From contig ML133450.1 in assembly GCA_003864495.1 (NCBI GenBank), positions 291,968-355,967 on the forward strand: DNA of 64,000 nt. The letters run 5' to 3'. Both the position numbers and the translations under genes were made by a program. Positions 39,428 through 49,323 of the stretch are shown piece by piece. The notes under the pieces are model-generated. The model did not search any database, was not told the origin of the DNA, and saw nothing but the letters and a program-made list of their open reading frames with translations. How positions within the stretch are numbered: position 1 is the first letter of the stretch; every line of letters starts with the position of its first letter. The DNA comes from Nemopilema nomurai (Eukaryota; Cnidaria; Scyphozoa; Rhizostomeae; Rhizostomatidae).

Positions 39428-40209
39428 CGTAGTAAATAATGCTATTTTCATCTCTTTCTTCGAATCAACATATGTGAATTCGACACATAAGTGGAAAAAT
39501 CTCCAAGTAGAATAAGTTTAATATCTTCATTGATATAGCAGGAAATTGACTAATGCTTGGCAGTGAATTTGTTCCAGAGAGTGCTTTCCATGGAATCAAA
39601 CGCTATTATTGTATTGCCCAAGAGGGTCCGTAAATTTTGTAAAGTTACCTTTGCTGTCTGATGGAAATAGCCCTATCGACAAGACTTAGATTTATCTTGC
39701 AAAATGCCAAAAAATTTTACTGTAATATAGTATATTATATGTTAAGTAAACTAATGTAAATTTCACTTGTTTTTTGTGTTGCATTATTTGAGGTTTTACT
39801 GTGAACGTTAATCATCGTTTTGGATTCCTGAGTTCGTGCGATATTCAGTTTCATTTTCTTGTCGGAACCACTGTGTTTTTCAACTTTTATTTGGAAGTTT
39901 TACATTTAGTAGGACAAGCAAGCAAAACAGTTATCCATTTCAATAAACTGCTGCTCGAAATAGGATCGTTTTCTTATCTTGCTTTATCATTGGGGGTTAT
40001 GCAGTCACGATTGTACTACAAACCGAAATCTCACTGGTTTCAGGTAATCCTCTTTTCCACCCTTTTCGAACAGCAAGCGGGTCATTTTGACCAATCGAAT
40101 TCTCGTTTGTATTTGCGATGCTCAGAAAATTTCGTGTGAATTTACAGAATCAGCCAGCCTCGCTTTAGGGTGACTCGCAATGTGTTTGCGTCAGACAGCC
40201 TATCCCTTT

Positions 40210-40450
40210 GATGTTGGTTGGTAATGATTGGGTGATTACGGTTGATTGGTTATAGTTAGAAGTTGGTTGGTTGTTCATGATCGGTCGATTATTGTTGGTT
40301 GGTTGTGATTGGCGAATTACGGCTGATTGGTTTAAGTTAGAAGATTATAGTTGATTACGGTTTATTGATTATAATTGGTCAATTATGGCGTTTTTTACCA
40401 TGGTTGATCGATTATAGATGACTGATAATGGTTATTGATTACAGTGATTT
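40210..40450. repeat. Degenerate GATTGGTT-rich repeat zone
   Basis: Irregular copies of GATTGGTTATAGTTAGAAG and related words recur without a fixed period. Confidence 0.45.
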
Positions 40451-41492
40451 CAGTGATATCTGTTTTTCATATAATCTCAATACCTGTTTAAATCTATTTG
40501 TAAAATCATCGAATGGCAATGCAAGTATTAGCAAGAGGCAGAAGATTGCCTTGGGAAGTTTATTAATCGAGCTGAAAAATGCCCTTTTTTAAAGACCGGA
40601 GAAAATGGTAAATGATACCATTTCATACACGCAAGAAAATTGAATGTCGCCATGGGAGAGCAGTAGAAAGAGGCTCTGATTCTGCTACTAATGTTGTGTG
40701 AAGCGATTATAAAGAAGCTGTCTTCTATTTGCTCGGCTCTTCAAAGAATTCACCATAGCGACTGAAGCGCAGATGACGATGGTGGAAGGGAAAATGATCC
40801 CGCTAGTGACAGCTGCTCGTGAATAAGTAATTGCTGAAGGGACAAGTTCGGAGGATTCCCACCCATTTCTCTTGCAAAACTGACCAATGCCGCTAAAACC
40901 AGCAACCAATCCCCAGGAAGGACGCACTCATCCACTATAATGTGGAGTAAAACTCCGCTTCTGGCCTGACATCCTTTGCAATCGCCCAATTAAGAGAGAT
41001 TTTCAGCAAGCAGATCAGGCACTTGTCAGAATTTGGGTTTTGTATATGTTTTCTGATACTCACTTGGAATCACTTTCCGCTGAAGGAAGGGTGCATCGAC
41101 ACGATCAACAATACCAAGAGTGCTGTTTGCAAGGGCAACCCAACGCAGCGTCATATTGGGAAAAGGTCGTGTTATTTGAGGAAAGTTGTCTTGTTTGTTT
41201 AGAATCTACACCAAGGAGCGGAAGCATTTTGACAGTCTACTCGAAGTGATGCGGGAAACAGACATGAGGTATAAGAAAATAGTTTTGCAAGGGTATGGCG
41301 AGAACAATATCTTGTTGCGTCTTGTGGACAATTCTACCAGATGATAATTCTACATGCTAAGCAGATTGCGAAATGATATTTGGGTATACTACAGAAGAAA
41401 CTGTTGCTGTTCCAAAGAAATGCAAAGCGAAGGCATCATCGACGCATTGATGAAGAACTGACCTATTGCCCATCAGATCTATATACATTGTA

Positions 41493-41580
41493 AAACGAGG
41501 CTCGGTGTCCGAAGTGAGACGAGGCTAGGTATCCGAAGTGAGACAAGACTAGGCGTCCGAAGTTGCCACAAGACTAGGAG
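41493..41580. repeat. 24-bp tandem repeat just upstream of the GPCR
   Basis: Three diverged copies of a 24-bp unit, each containing GGCTAGGTATCCGAAGTGAG or a close variant, end about 30 bases before the GPCR start codon. They therefore lie in its promoter or 5' UTR. Confidence 0.7.
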
Positions 41581-41612
41581 GCAGTTGAGGGCTGCCCGAC
41601 ATAACCGTAAGC

Positions 41613-42641
41613 ATGATCGCAGCCAACCGATCGCTGAGCGTGCAAAAGTTCTGCAGGGATGTTGACAATTTGCAGGTCATTCTCGCAGTGATACTTTCGC
41701 CGATCAACTTCCTCGGGAGTGCGATCATACTGCGAGCGATTCAGGCCACCCCGGAACTGCGAAGGATCAGCACGTTCAAGTTCATCGCCAACCTGACCAT
41801 ATCAGACATGATGCTGTCCGTAACTGCATTTCCAATCCTCACCCTGATAAGGTATTACCCGGGGCTCGATGGCTCCCACCTCACCCACGCACGCAACGCG
41901 TACAAGTTTTTCTTCGACACGAAACGCTTCGTCAGCGTGCTGACCCTGATCAGCCTCTCGGTGGACAAGGTGCTTGCGTGTGTCCTGCACCTCAAGTACA
42001 ACAACTTGCTGACGCAGACCAGCACGTGGGTATTGCTCGCCGCGATCTGGACCACGTCGCTCGGCATTGGCGCCACCAATTGGGTGGTGGAGAAGGAGCT
42101 GCTCCCCCGGGGCACGTGTCGCCCCGTCAAAGCCGTGCTGGATGTGGCAGAGGCGCTGGTCGTACTGGTTTGCTTCTTGGTCATACTTGCAAGCAACTTA
42201 TACCTGATGAAGCTGAGCAAGGCCCACCAGAAACAGGACCGAGAGCAGCGGAGGGAAACGAATTCAAGGACCCGTAAGATCTACGACCATTACAAGTCGC
42301 TCAAGTCGCTCGTCCTTCTGCTCTCTATGTTCGGTATCGGGCTACTGCCACTGATCTGCTTCTTTCTGCTACAGCAAGCCGCCAAATGCGACACGTACAC
42401 CTGTATCGCTGTGTGGGAATACCTCAACATACTGCACTACATCGACCTCAACACCAGATTCATAATCTACTGCTGCCGGTTCAAATCGCTGTCCAGGTTT
42501 GCCCACAAAATTGTCAGGTGTGACCGGCTGAGAAACGTGAGGGTGGCTCCCGAAGCAGTGGAAAACCGGAAGCAAGAAAACGGACAAATCACTATGGTTG
42601 ATGAAATGCCTGCCGGTAAAGGGAAGCCTTCCGGTAAGTGA
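41613..42641 (+). CDS. Divergent rhodopsin-like (class A) GPCR, intronless
   Basis: One 342-residue exon with seven hydrophobic segments (about 19-43, 55-80, 105-128, 142-165, 180-200, 232-256 and 270-288). Class A landmarks remain but are altered: NLTISD in TM2 keeps the Leu/Asp pair; TM3 ends SLSVDKVLACVLHLKY, with DKV in place of DRY; TM4 has a Trp; TM7 reads LNTRFIIY in place of NPxxY. A Cys in the second extracellular loop (GTCRP) has no obvious partner at the top of TM3. The N-terminus is short with one NxS site (NRS). The tail has a Cys-Cys at the end of TM7 and is basic. Ligand and coupling cannot be inferred. Intronless, rapidly diverging class A receptors are common in cnidarians. 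Confidence 0.8.
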   Translation: MIAANRSLSVQKFCRDVDNLQVILAVILSPINFLGSAIILRAIQATPELRRISTFKFIANLTISDMMLSVTAFPILTLIRYYPGLDGSHLTHARNAYKFFFDTKRFVSVLTLISLSVDKVLACVLHLKYNNLLTQTSTWVLLAAIWTTSLGIGATNWVVEKELLPRGTCRPVKAVLDVAEALVVLVCFLVILASNLYLMKLSKAHQKQDREQRRETNSRTRKIYDHYKSLKSLVLLLSMFGIGLLPLICFFLLQQAAKCDTYTCIAVWEYLNILHYIDLNTRFIIYCCRFKSLSRFAHKIVRCDRLRNVRVAPEAVENRKQENGQITMVDEMPAGKGKPSGK

Positions 42642-44017
42642 AGCCGGAAATTTGAAGGCTGTTCCGGAAACACTAGATACCCGGATGAAGGGTGGATGAA
42701 GTAGAGAGTATAGGAAACTGTTCCGGAACAGTAGATACTCGAAGAAAGAAAGGGTAACCCCCAGCTGGCAATGGGGCCTATTCCTGGAGGTGATGACACT
42801 TCCAGCTGCGCCGAGAAAGCAGACGATAAAGAAGCAAATTCGTCACCGTGGTTTGCTAATTGGTCATTGGGAGAAGGACGTTTTCCGTTGGATGATGCTG
42901 GAGATTGGGATAGCAATCCTAGGGGGATGGTAAATTAAACTTCAACTGCCTTCGTTTTCTGTTTCATTGAAAGGATCTTCATTTGCGTTTCTCGTTAAAT
43001 GTTCCCAGCAACTTTAATAAGTTAGTTCGCTCCTTACAACTAGCTTCCGTGCATGGTCGTTTCCACGACGATTCTACTCGTTCAATATTAATAATCAATA
43101 TTTATAATAACAGTCTGTGGAATTTACCTTCTGGATGCTTCAGTTTCGAGAAGAGCTTAGATTGGAGTCGAGGTAGCTTTGATTGGAGTCGAGATAGCTT
43201 TGATTGGAGTCGAGATAGCTTTGATTCGAGTCGAGGTAGCTTTGATTGGAATCGAGGTAGCTTAGATTCGAGTCGAGGTAGCTTTGATTGGAGTCGAGAT
43301 AGCTTTGATTCGAGTCGAGGTAGCTTTGATTGGAATCGAGGTAGCTTTGATTCGATACGAGGTAGCTTTGATTGGAATCGGGGAATCTTAGATAAGATAC
43401 GAGGTAGCTTTGATTGGAGTCGAGGTAGCTTAGATTCGAGTCGAGGTAGCTTAGATTGGAAACGAGGTAGCTTGATTTGAGTCAAGGTAGCTTTGATTGG
43501 AGTCGAGGTAGCTTAGATTCGATACGAGGTAGCTTTGATTGGAGTCGAGGTAGCTTAGATTCGAGTCGAGGTAGCTTTGATTGGAATCGAGGTAGCTTAG
43601 ATTCGATACGAGGTAGCTTAGATTGGAGTCGAGGTAGCTTGATTTGAGTCGAGGTAGCTTGATTTGAGTCGAGGTAGCTTAGATTCGAGTCGAGGTAGCT
43701 TTGATTGGAATCGAGGTAGCTTTGATTGGAATCGAGGTCGCTTTGATTGGAATCGAGGTAGCTTTGATTCGAGTCGAGGTAGCTTTGATTCGAGTCGAGG
43801 TAGCTTTGATTCGAGTCGAGGTAGCTTTGATTCGAGTCGAGGTAGCTTGATTGGAGTCGAGGTATCTCCCAAGAAACGACATCTTCAATGAAATCAGTAA
43901 ATTCAGCCAGACAAACACATCGTTTCTTTAAACAAGTTAAGGGAGACATTTTTAGTGCCGTGCTTCCAAATCCAATTTAAGATTCCAAATTAGATTTAAG
44001 ATACAGCTAGTAATCAG
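42642..44017. other. Intergenic region between GPCR and TEX14-like gene
   Basis: The GPCR and the TEX14-like gene are convergent. The middle is a 21-bp minisatellite (43140-43870). The rest, including short direct repeats around GTTCCGGAA just after the GPCR stop codon (42650-42730), has no supported gene. Confidence 0.6.
43140..43870. repeat. 21-bp minisatellite (about 34 units)
   Basis: The unit is close to TTTGATTGGAGTCGAGGTAG plus C. Alternations are TTGG/TTCG, AGTC/AATC/ATAC and TTTG/TTAG; a few units are 20 bp. It yields spurious open frames on both strands (RGSFDWS-type on +, QSKLPRL-type on -). It lies between two convergent genes. Confidence 0.95.
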
Positions 44018-47000
44018 TCAATCCATCGTTAAGATGTTTGTAACAAGCTTGTTTTCAATCGAAGATGTTCTCAATTGCGTCGTCAACTTCGACCATTCCT
44101 TTCGTTGGTGCTGCGAAGCTAGGCCCTTTAGACGGTGTAGGTCGTCATGAATGCGGCCTTTTCTCGCTTCCTCCGCCTGTTTTGTGTTCACAATACACTG
44201 TGTTCCACTCGCAAAATCATCCATACGCAAGGAGTGTTCGAATTCTAGGAAAAGAAAATGTGCTAGGAAAAATTCGTCAAAATATGAAGTGAAACAAAAG
44301 ACTCATATATACTAGAGCACAAACACAGCTGACTCTGCAGCCAGGGCCGCGTCTACGATACCGGGGCCGAAAAGTTGATGGGGCGCCCTAAGTATACCAA
44401 AGTAGTTCGTTTCACGCTACTTAATTCTTCGGCAGGACTTTCTACTAAGCTTAACAATTCTCGCTTTGGGCGCCCTTAAACCTTAGGGGGGGGGGGGCTG
44501 GGTTCCAGTAGGCCCGTGGGTAAATGCATCAATTTCTGCAGCGAAATGCCTGACCCAAAACATTGGCTCAGGTAAAGTATTCGCGGTTTGATTATTCTAG
44601 TTCCCAGAAAAAGTTACAGCCTCTCTCCGGCTCCCAGCCGTGGAACTGTCCTTTTCTATGGACTTCGAATACAAGTCATAAGTCGTTTCTTTATTATTTT
44701 TTGTTCATTCTACTTCCAAGTTGACAATAATCGAGGTGCTTGCAGCATCAAACTATGCATCGCTTTATCTCCGTCTGCTCCAATTTGCCCCTTAAGGCTA
44801 ACAGTATAGAGAATTAAAAGAATCTACTCCTTAGAGCTGCAAGGTTTCCCTCCACTTGGACACCCTTTGTCTGGAAAAAGCGCCGAAAGTCACTTCAGAG
44901 TAGGCCACATGTCATTTTTTCCAAGCGACGGACATTTCTAACAGAGTTTATTTTTTTCCTAAATGGATTTGCTCTCAGACTTACTTTTCAGCATTTCCTT
45001 TGCCATGTCTTTTCTCTCTTGTGGAAGGTGCCGATCATATGCAATCCGTGCTAGCTCCTTGGCGATGAAAGACTGCATTGCCCAGTTCTTTCTATCATGC
45101 TTTTTAGCAATGTTCAGTATATCTTGAGCTTTGAAGAGGGTGAGATTGCAGGCACACAGCTACAACAAAAAGACAATCACTCAAATGTGGATTGATTATC
45201 TCGCGTTTCATTAATAAGAATCAAGAGACTGTATTGAAATATTCTAGAACTCCGACCTGAAACTAATATACCAAGTCTGAACACAAAAAGGATGCAGCTC
45301 TTGCCTTTTGGTCTCGTGCTCCTCTCATCACGACCTGAAATCACTCTTTTCCGAGTTCCTTGTCAATGCTGCCTATATTTCCGTTTTGCAAAATATCTAA
45401 AGTTGAACTCGAGCGAACTTTGGATTCTAAGTTAGATTCTACTGATGACGTATCATCTAGCATATATCAGAGGTCTGAAAGTCGAAATTTTTTCGTCTAG
45501 CATTTTCTCAGAAGCATTTTTAATGTATCAGTTGAAGTTCCTATGAAACATGATCGACTCATCTGCTTAAAGAGCAAACCTGATATTTATTTACAGAAGT
45601 ATACATTGATAATTCTGTCTGTAGAAGGTTTGATTGATGCCTAATGCAAGAGACAGTTTATAGATACCGTAAAAGCTCTATTAAGCCCCGGGGGCTTATT
45701 TAATTTTCGAGGTCCTAGAGGGGGGGGGGGGGTAGAAGTGTCGAGTCTTAGTTAGATGATGCTTTCCAGTATTACGACGAAATATTGCATGAGCTGTCAC
45801 TAAATCACTGCACTTTACTCGATAATCTTTCTTGAATAAAAGTGGGGGGCGTTCTTAATAGAGAGAGGAGCTTATTAAGAATTCTGCTTAAAAAGGGGGC
45901 TTATTAGAGAGGGAGGCTTAATAGAGAGGGGACATTAATAAACCTTCGCGGTTTATATTTTGTTTTATACTTTCAGAAGGGCACTTATATGTTGACTTTG
46001 CTGCTGAAAGAATGGAAGTTTAACGCAAGATATGTCACAGTAACCATTACTATCTTTAGCCACTACGTCATGCGCAACAAGCTCATTGCCAACATACATT
46101 TCGCTGTAGGGTCACCAAGTCTTCAAAGAATATGTCAGCTAGCTTGATTGGCAGTGCCGTTTGAGTACAGCTGTCTGTCTCAGTGCTCCTCCCTTCGTCT
46201 TCATTATCCGCTACGCAGTCTGTTTTCACGTCTCTGCCTTTTTCTATTGACGTCATTTCGTTCCGTAGCATGCCAAGGAGTACATCATGGTCTGGCCTCG
46301 TATCAGCGAACGGCAAAACACAGAAAGAGATTATGTTTCTAAAGATTAGACTCCACTCTGATTGAACTGGGAAGGTGAACATTGCATCTTCCGTAAGACC
46401 ACTTCTTGCTTGCCTCCAGTGCAATGGCGGCTTTCTTGCGAGAAGCTCCCATGTCAAGGCACCAAAGCTGAAATTTACCAGATCTTTAATCCAGCTGTTT
46501 ATGTAAGATTAGCTATGACCTCAAACAGTTATTTCAAAGGGCAAATTGACATTCTACCTTCGACTTAAGAGAATAATATTCGCCTGGATTCTTAACTGCA
46601 CCTCAGATTTCTGTTTCCACAAAGTCATCTTTATCACACTCGCCATCGCCCCCCCCCCCCCACCCCACCCAATCATCTCCATAATTCACGCACCATCTGC
46701 ACCTGGTCTCCGCATTCGTAAATACATGATTGCGTAAACCTTTTTGGGGGGAATGAAGGGGTGCGAATACCCCGCTCAACCCAATCTAAATCGGGGGATC
46801 AAGTAAAGGTTAGGCAGAAGGGTAAGCAAGAATAGCGTAGACACTGGACCATAAACGGAAGTCTTGACGTAGACAATTTTCTTAAACAGTAAAAAACACG
46901 CATGCTTTCATATCATGCAAGCTGAAAATTCAGGTTCTCCGTTTGCAATTTTGGGAAGTAAGACTTGCTGTCGTTTCTTCAGAACTGGCTTCTCTATTTC

Positions 47001-49323
47001 TTTTGTTTCCCTCTGCTGCGGCACATGACAATTTGATCACAAAGTACAAACGAAAATGTTGTACATAGCTACCAATGAATAATTAACGATCGAGGAAAGA
47101 TCTACTAAGAAGCCAGCTTAACCAATACATAGCGATGGATATCTTCAGAAGAGCTGTTTATCAGCCGAGATAACGTACAGCAACTTATTGTCTGTTTATT
47201 GCCAAATACCAGCTATGCTTTTCAACTAGGTACGTTAACCTTGGGTTCAAAAATGACACTTAGCAGTGTCAGCTACAGTACCATCGAATTTAGGTCGTAT
47301 CATTGCACCCTCTAGGCCACCAGTGACGCCCAAGCCTAGCCCTCCACTTTCATAATTGCTTGAGTTAGAGGCATTCAGCAATGACAATAAAAGATAAACA
47401 CTGTTGGAACACATCTTGAAAAAGCTAATCACAGGCATCCAACTCAATGCGATCAGCTATATTGCAAATCCTGTTTAGATCCAGTTCCTGTTTTCATCCT
47501 TCATAAAATGATTGGAATGTAAAAGCCAAAGGCTGAAAATCTACATACTCCGTGACAAATAGTTTGATGTTTGATGCCAAAATGAGGAGACTTCTATCAG
47601 TGCCTACCTGTAGATATCAGAACTCGGCTCTGGGTCTGCCCCATCCGCCTGTGCAGGGGCCATCCACGGGAGCTGGGAGACGTTCGATGATATCGGGACT
47701 AGGTCATCCGTCATGCGCTGCGCGTGCTGGAAGTCGGCAAGGACGAATGTTAGGCCCTCGTGGCAGTGCACGCTCCTTGCATTGACGTAGTTGTGAACAA
47801 TGGAGTTGTTGTGGATGTACTGTAATGCCAACACGATTTGATACAGCGCAGAGCACAGAGCCAGTGTCCGGGAGCTGCTATTCAAACTTATCATCATCAA
47901 AGCCAGGTTTTGATGGGAAACTTGATCGAAAAGAAGAGTCGGAGGTCCAAACTCGTTTCTGCAAGTTGCTATCAGTTTGATTACGTTCGGGTGATGCAAT
48001 TCTCTGTTGAGTTAAAATGCGCAGTTACGCTAACATTATGCAATTTTTTTGCAATGGTCTTAGAAATTCAATGCTTTGCAGAAGTCAAGCACAACCTTAT
48101 TGTTGGTGTGTGGCTATAACTTTAAAATTACCTCACCAACCATGATCTCCCAAAAGTGGAATTAGGTAGTTGTGGACTGAAAATGTTATTGCAGTTGTTG
48201 TTGTTCAATCGTTGCCATTATGATCACAATTATGATCATTAGCAAAGTCATGATTTTGATTAGTCAATACTTTGATTACAATCTACAGATGATCACAATA
48301 ACAGAGTGATTTCAATTAACACTTCAGTTATGATTGCAATCGAAATTGTGATTAAAATCAGAATTGTGATTACCATCAACATTTTGATTGAGACTTTTAT
48401 GATTACGACTACCTCTATAATCGCATACATGATCAAAATTTCTATGATGCGAATCAAAGGCCATCACCTCAAAATACAAGCTTCGTTTTCAAGAAGCCTC
48501 CTTTGGATCGATTGAGCATCCTTCCTTTCGCGTTGTAGCGACGCATTGGCGTATTTGATTGTCACTGGCAAACCTGACCAATAAGCGTCCGAATAGACCA
48601 TCCAGCCTCCGCATGCCAATTGGGTATTCCCAAACTTTCCGAGCTCCTTCGCAGAAATGGATGGTACAAATGCTTTACTCAAAGATATCACTCTGTCTAT
48701 TGATATGGTGCTTTTGCTCTTCTCCACGTTGGTCCACGCCAAAGACAGAAAACTATGGCTCAAAGCTGTAGCCACAGAGCCAACCTTCGTGGAGCTTGAA
48801 GCTCTAGAACAAACCATATTTACTTTCAGAAACAATGAATGAACAGAAGAACTGAAATATTCGCATGTTCACAGCTAAGGAAATTATCCATGTTGACACA
48901 TTTGTGGATTCATCAATCTGTTTGGTGGGGGAATCTTCAATTGATACAAGATACCAAAGCAACACTACATAACTACATTATCAAACTCAGCATCAAACAA
49001 AGCTGGATTGGGGTGTGATGACGTCACTTGGCCGTTTATACTTCTCCTCAACAGTCATTTAAGAATGAAAATAAAATTGTTTAATACAGGATCTTCATAT
49101 GAGAAATACCTAGCAATGTGAACAGTTTATACCCGCACCTTTCAGGATCTGCTCCATGACCCATGAGGACATCGATGCATTGAGGGTGGCCTTCGCTCAC
49201 CGCATAATAGAGGGCTGTCTTGCCATTTTCATCTACCACATCCACGTCATTGCAATGCTTCAAGGCCCTCAGCAGCTTGCCCCTCTGCCCCTTCTTCGCG
49301 TACTTGTGGATCTTAGGTGACAT
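44018..49323 (-). CDS. TEX14-like ankyrin-repeat pseudokinase, 6 exons
   Basis: Exons (transcript order) 49323-49139, 48803-48468, 48003-47608, 46467-46098, 45159-44985 and 44244-44018 join in phase to 562 residues. Residues 1-61 hold ankyrin sequence (NGKTALYYAVSEGHPQCIDV, HGADPE). A kinase fold follows: beta3 Lys145 (VTIKYA), an alphaC Glu near 169 (NEACILRELHHPN), HNY at 244-246 where kinases have HRD, DFQ at 264-266 where they have DFG, MAP at the APE position, then SFGALTWELL and DTRPDHDVLLGML, matching the late C-lobe. The catalytic Asp is lost and the Gly-rich loop is poor, so a pseudokinase is likely. Ankyrin repeats followed by a pseudokinase, plus local similarity, point to TEX14, the intercellular-bridge protein of germ cells. 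The C-terminal 130 residues are helical, charged and unrecognised. The ATG at 49323 follows an in-frame stop. A clear GPPxxxY CEP55 motif was not found. Confidence 0.75.
45665..45960. repeat. Inverted-repeat-rich segment in TEX14-like intron
   Basis: Multiple forward and inverted copies of CTCTATTAAGCCCC and GGGGGCTTATTA-like words surround a G-run. This looks like a degraded MITE. It lies in the intron between exons 4 and 5. Confidence 0.5.
48180..48440. repeat. Degenerate ATTATGATCA repeat zone in TEX14-like intron 2
   Basis: Irregular copies of words such as GATCACAATTATGATCATT and GATTACAAT recur over about 260 bases. This is intronic simple sequence. Confidence 0.5.

Larger units (their letters stand above)
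39428..41612. other. Intergenic region IFT20-GPCR
   Basis: It contains IFT20 3' UTR, a degenerate TTGGTTGATTA-like repeat zone (about 40210-40450) and a 24-bp tandem repeat (about 41493-41580). A stretch at 41199-41342 reads like a decayed or orphan exon (see findings). No complete gene is supported. Confidence 0.5.

Noticed and set aside
40688..40989. Overlapping 79-codon frames on the minus strand
   Set aside because: Two overlapping frames with no recognisable domain, no splice partners and no consistent choice between them.
43102..43949. Open frames of 80-165 codons across the 21-bp repeat
   Set aside because: Same cause: a stop-free unit divisible by three, open in several frames on both strands.
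44340..44520. Another DNA transposon (GGGCGCCCT inverted words and a G-run)
   Set aside because: Short inverted words are present, but I could not find matching ends or a target-site duplication.
47608..48803. Active protein kinase or integrin-linked kinase
   Set aside because: HRD is replaced by HNY and DFG by DFQ, so catalysis is unlikely. The ankyrin segment and local kinase-fold sequence fit TEX14 better than ILK.
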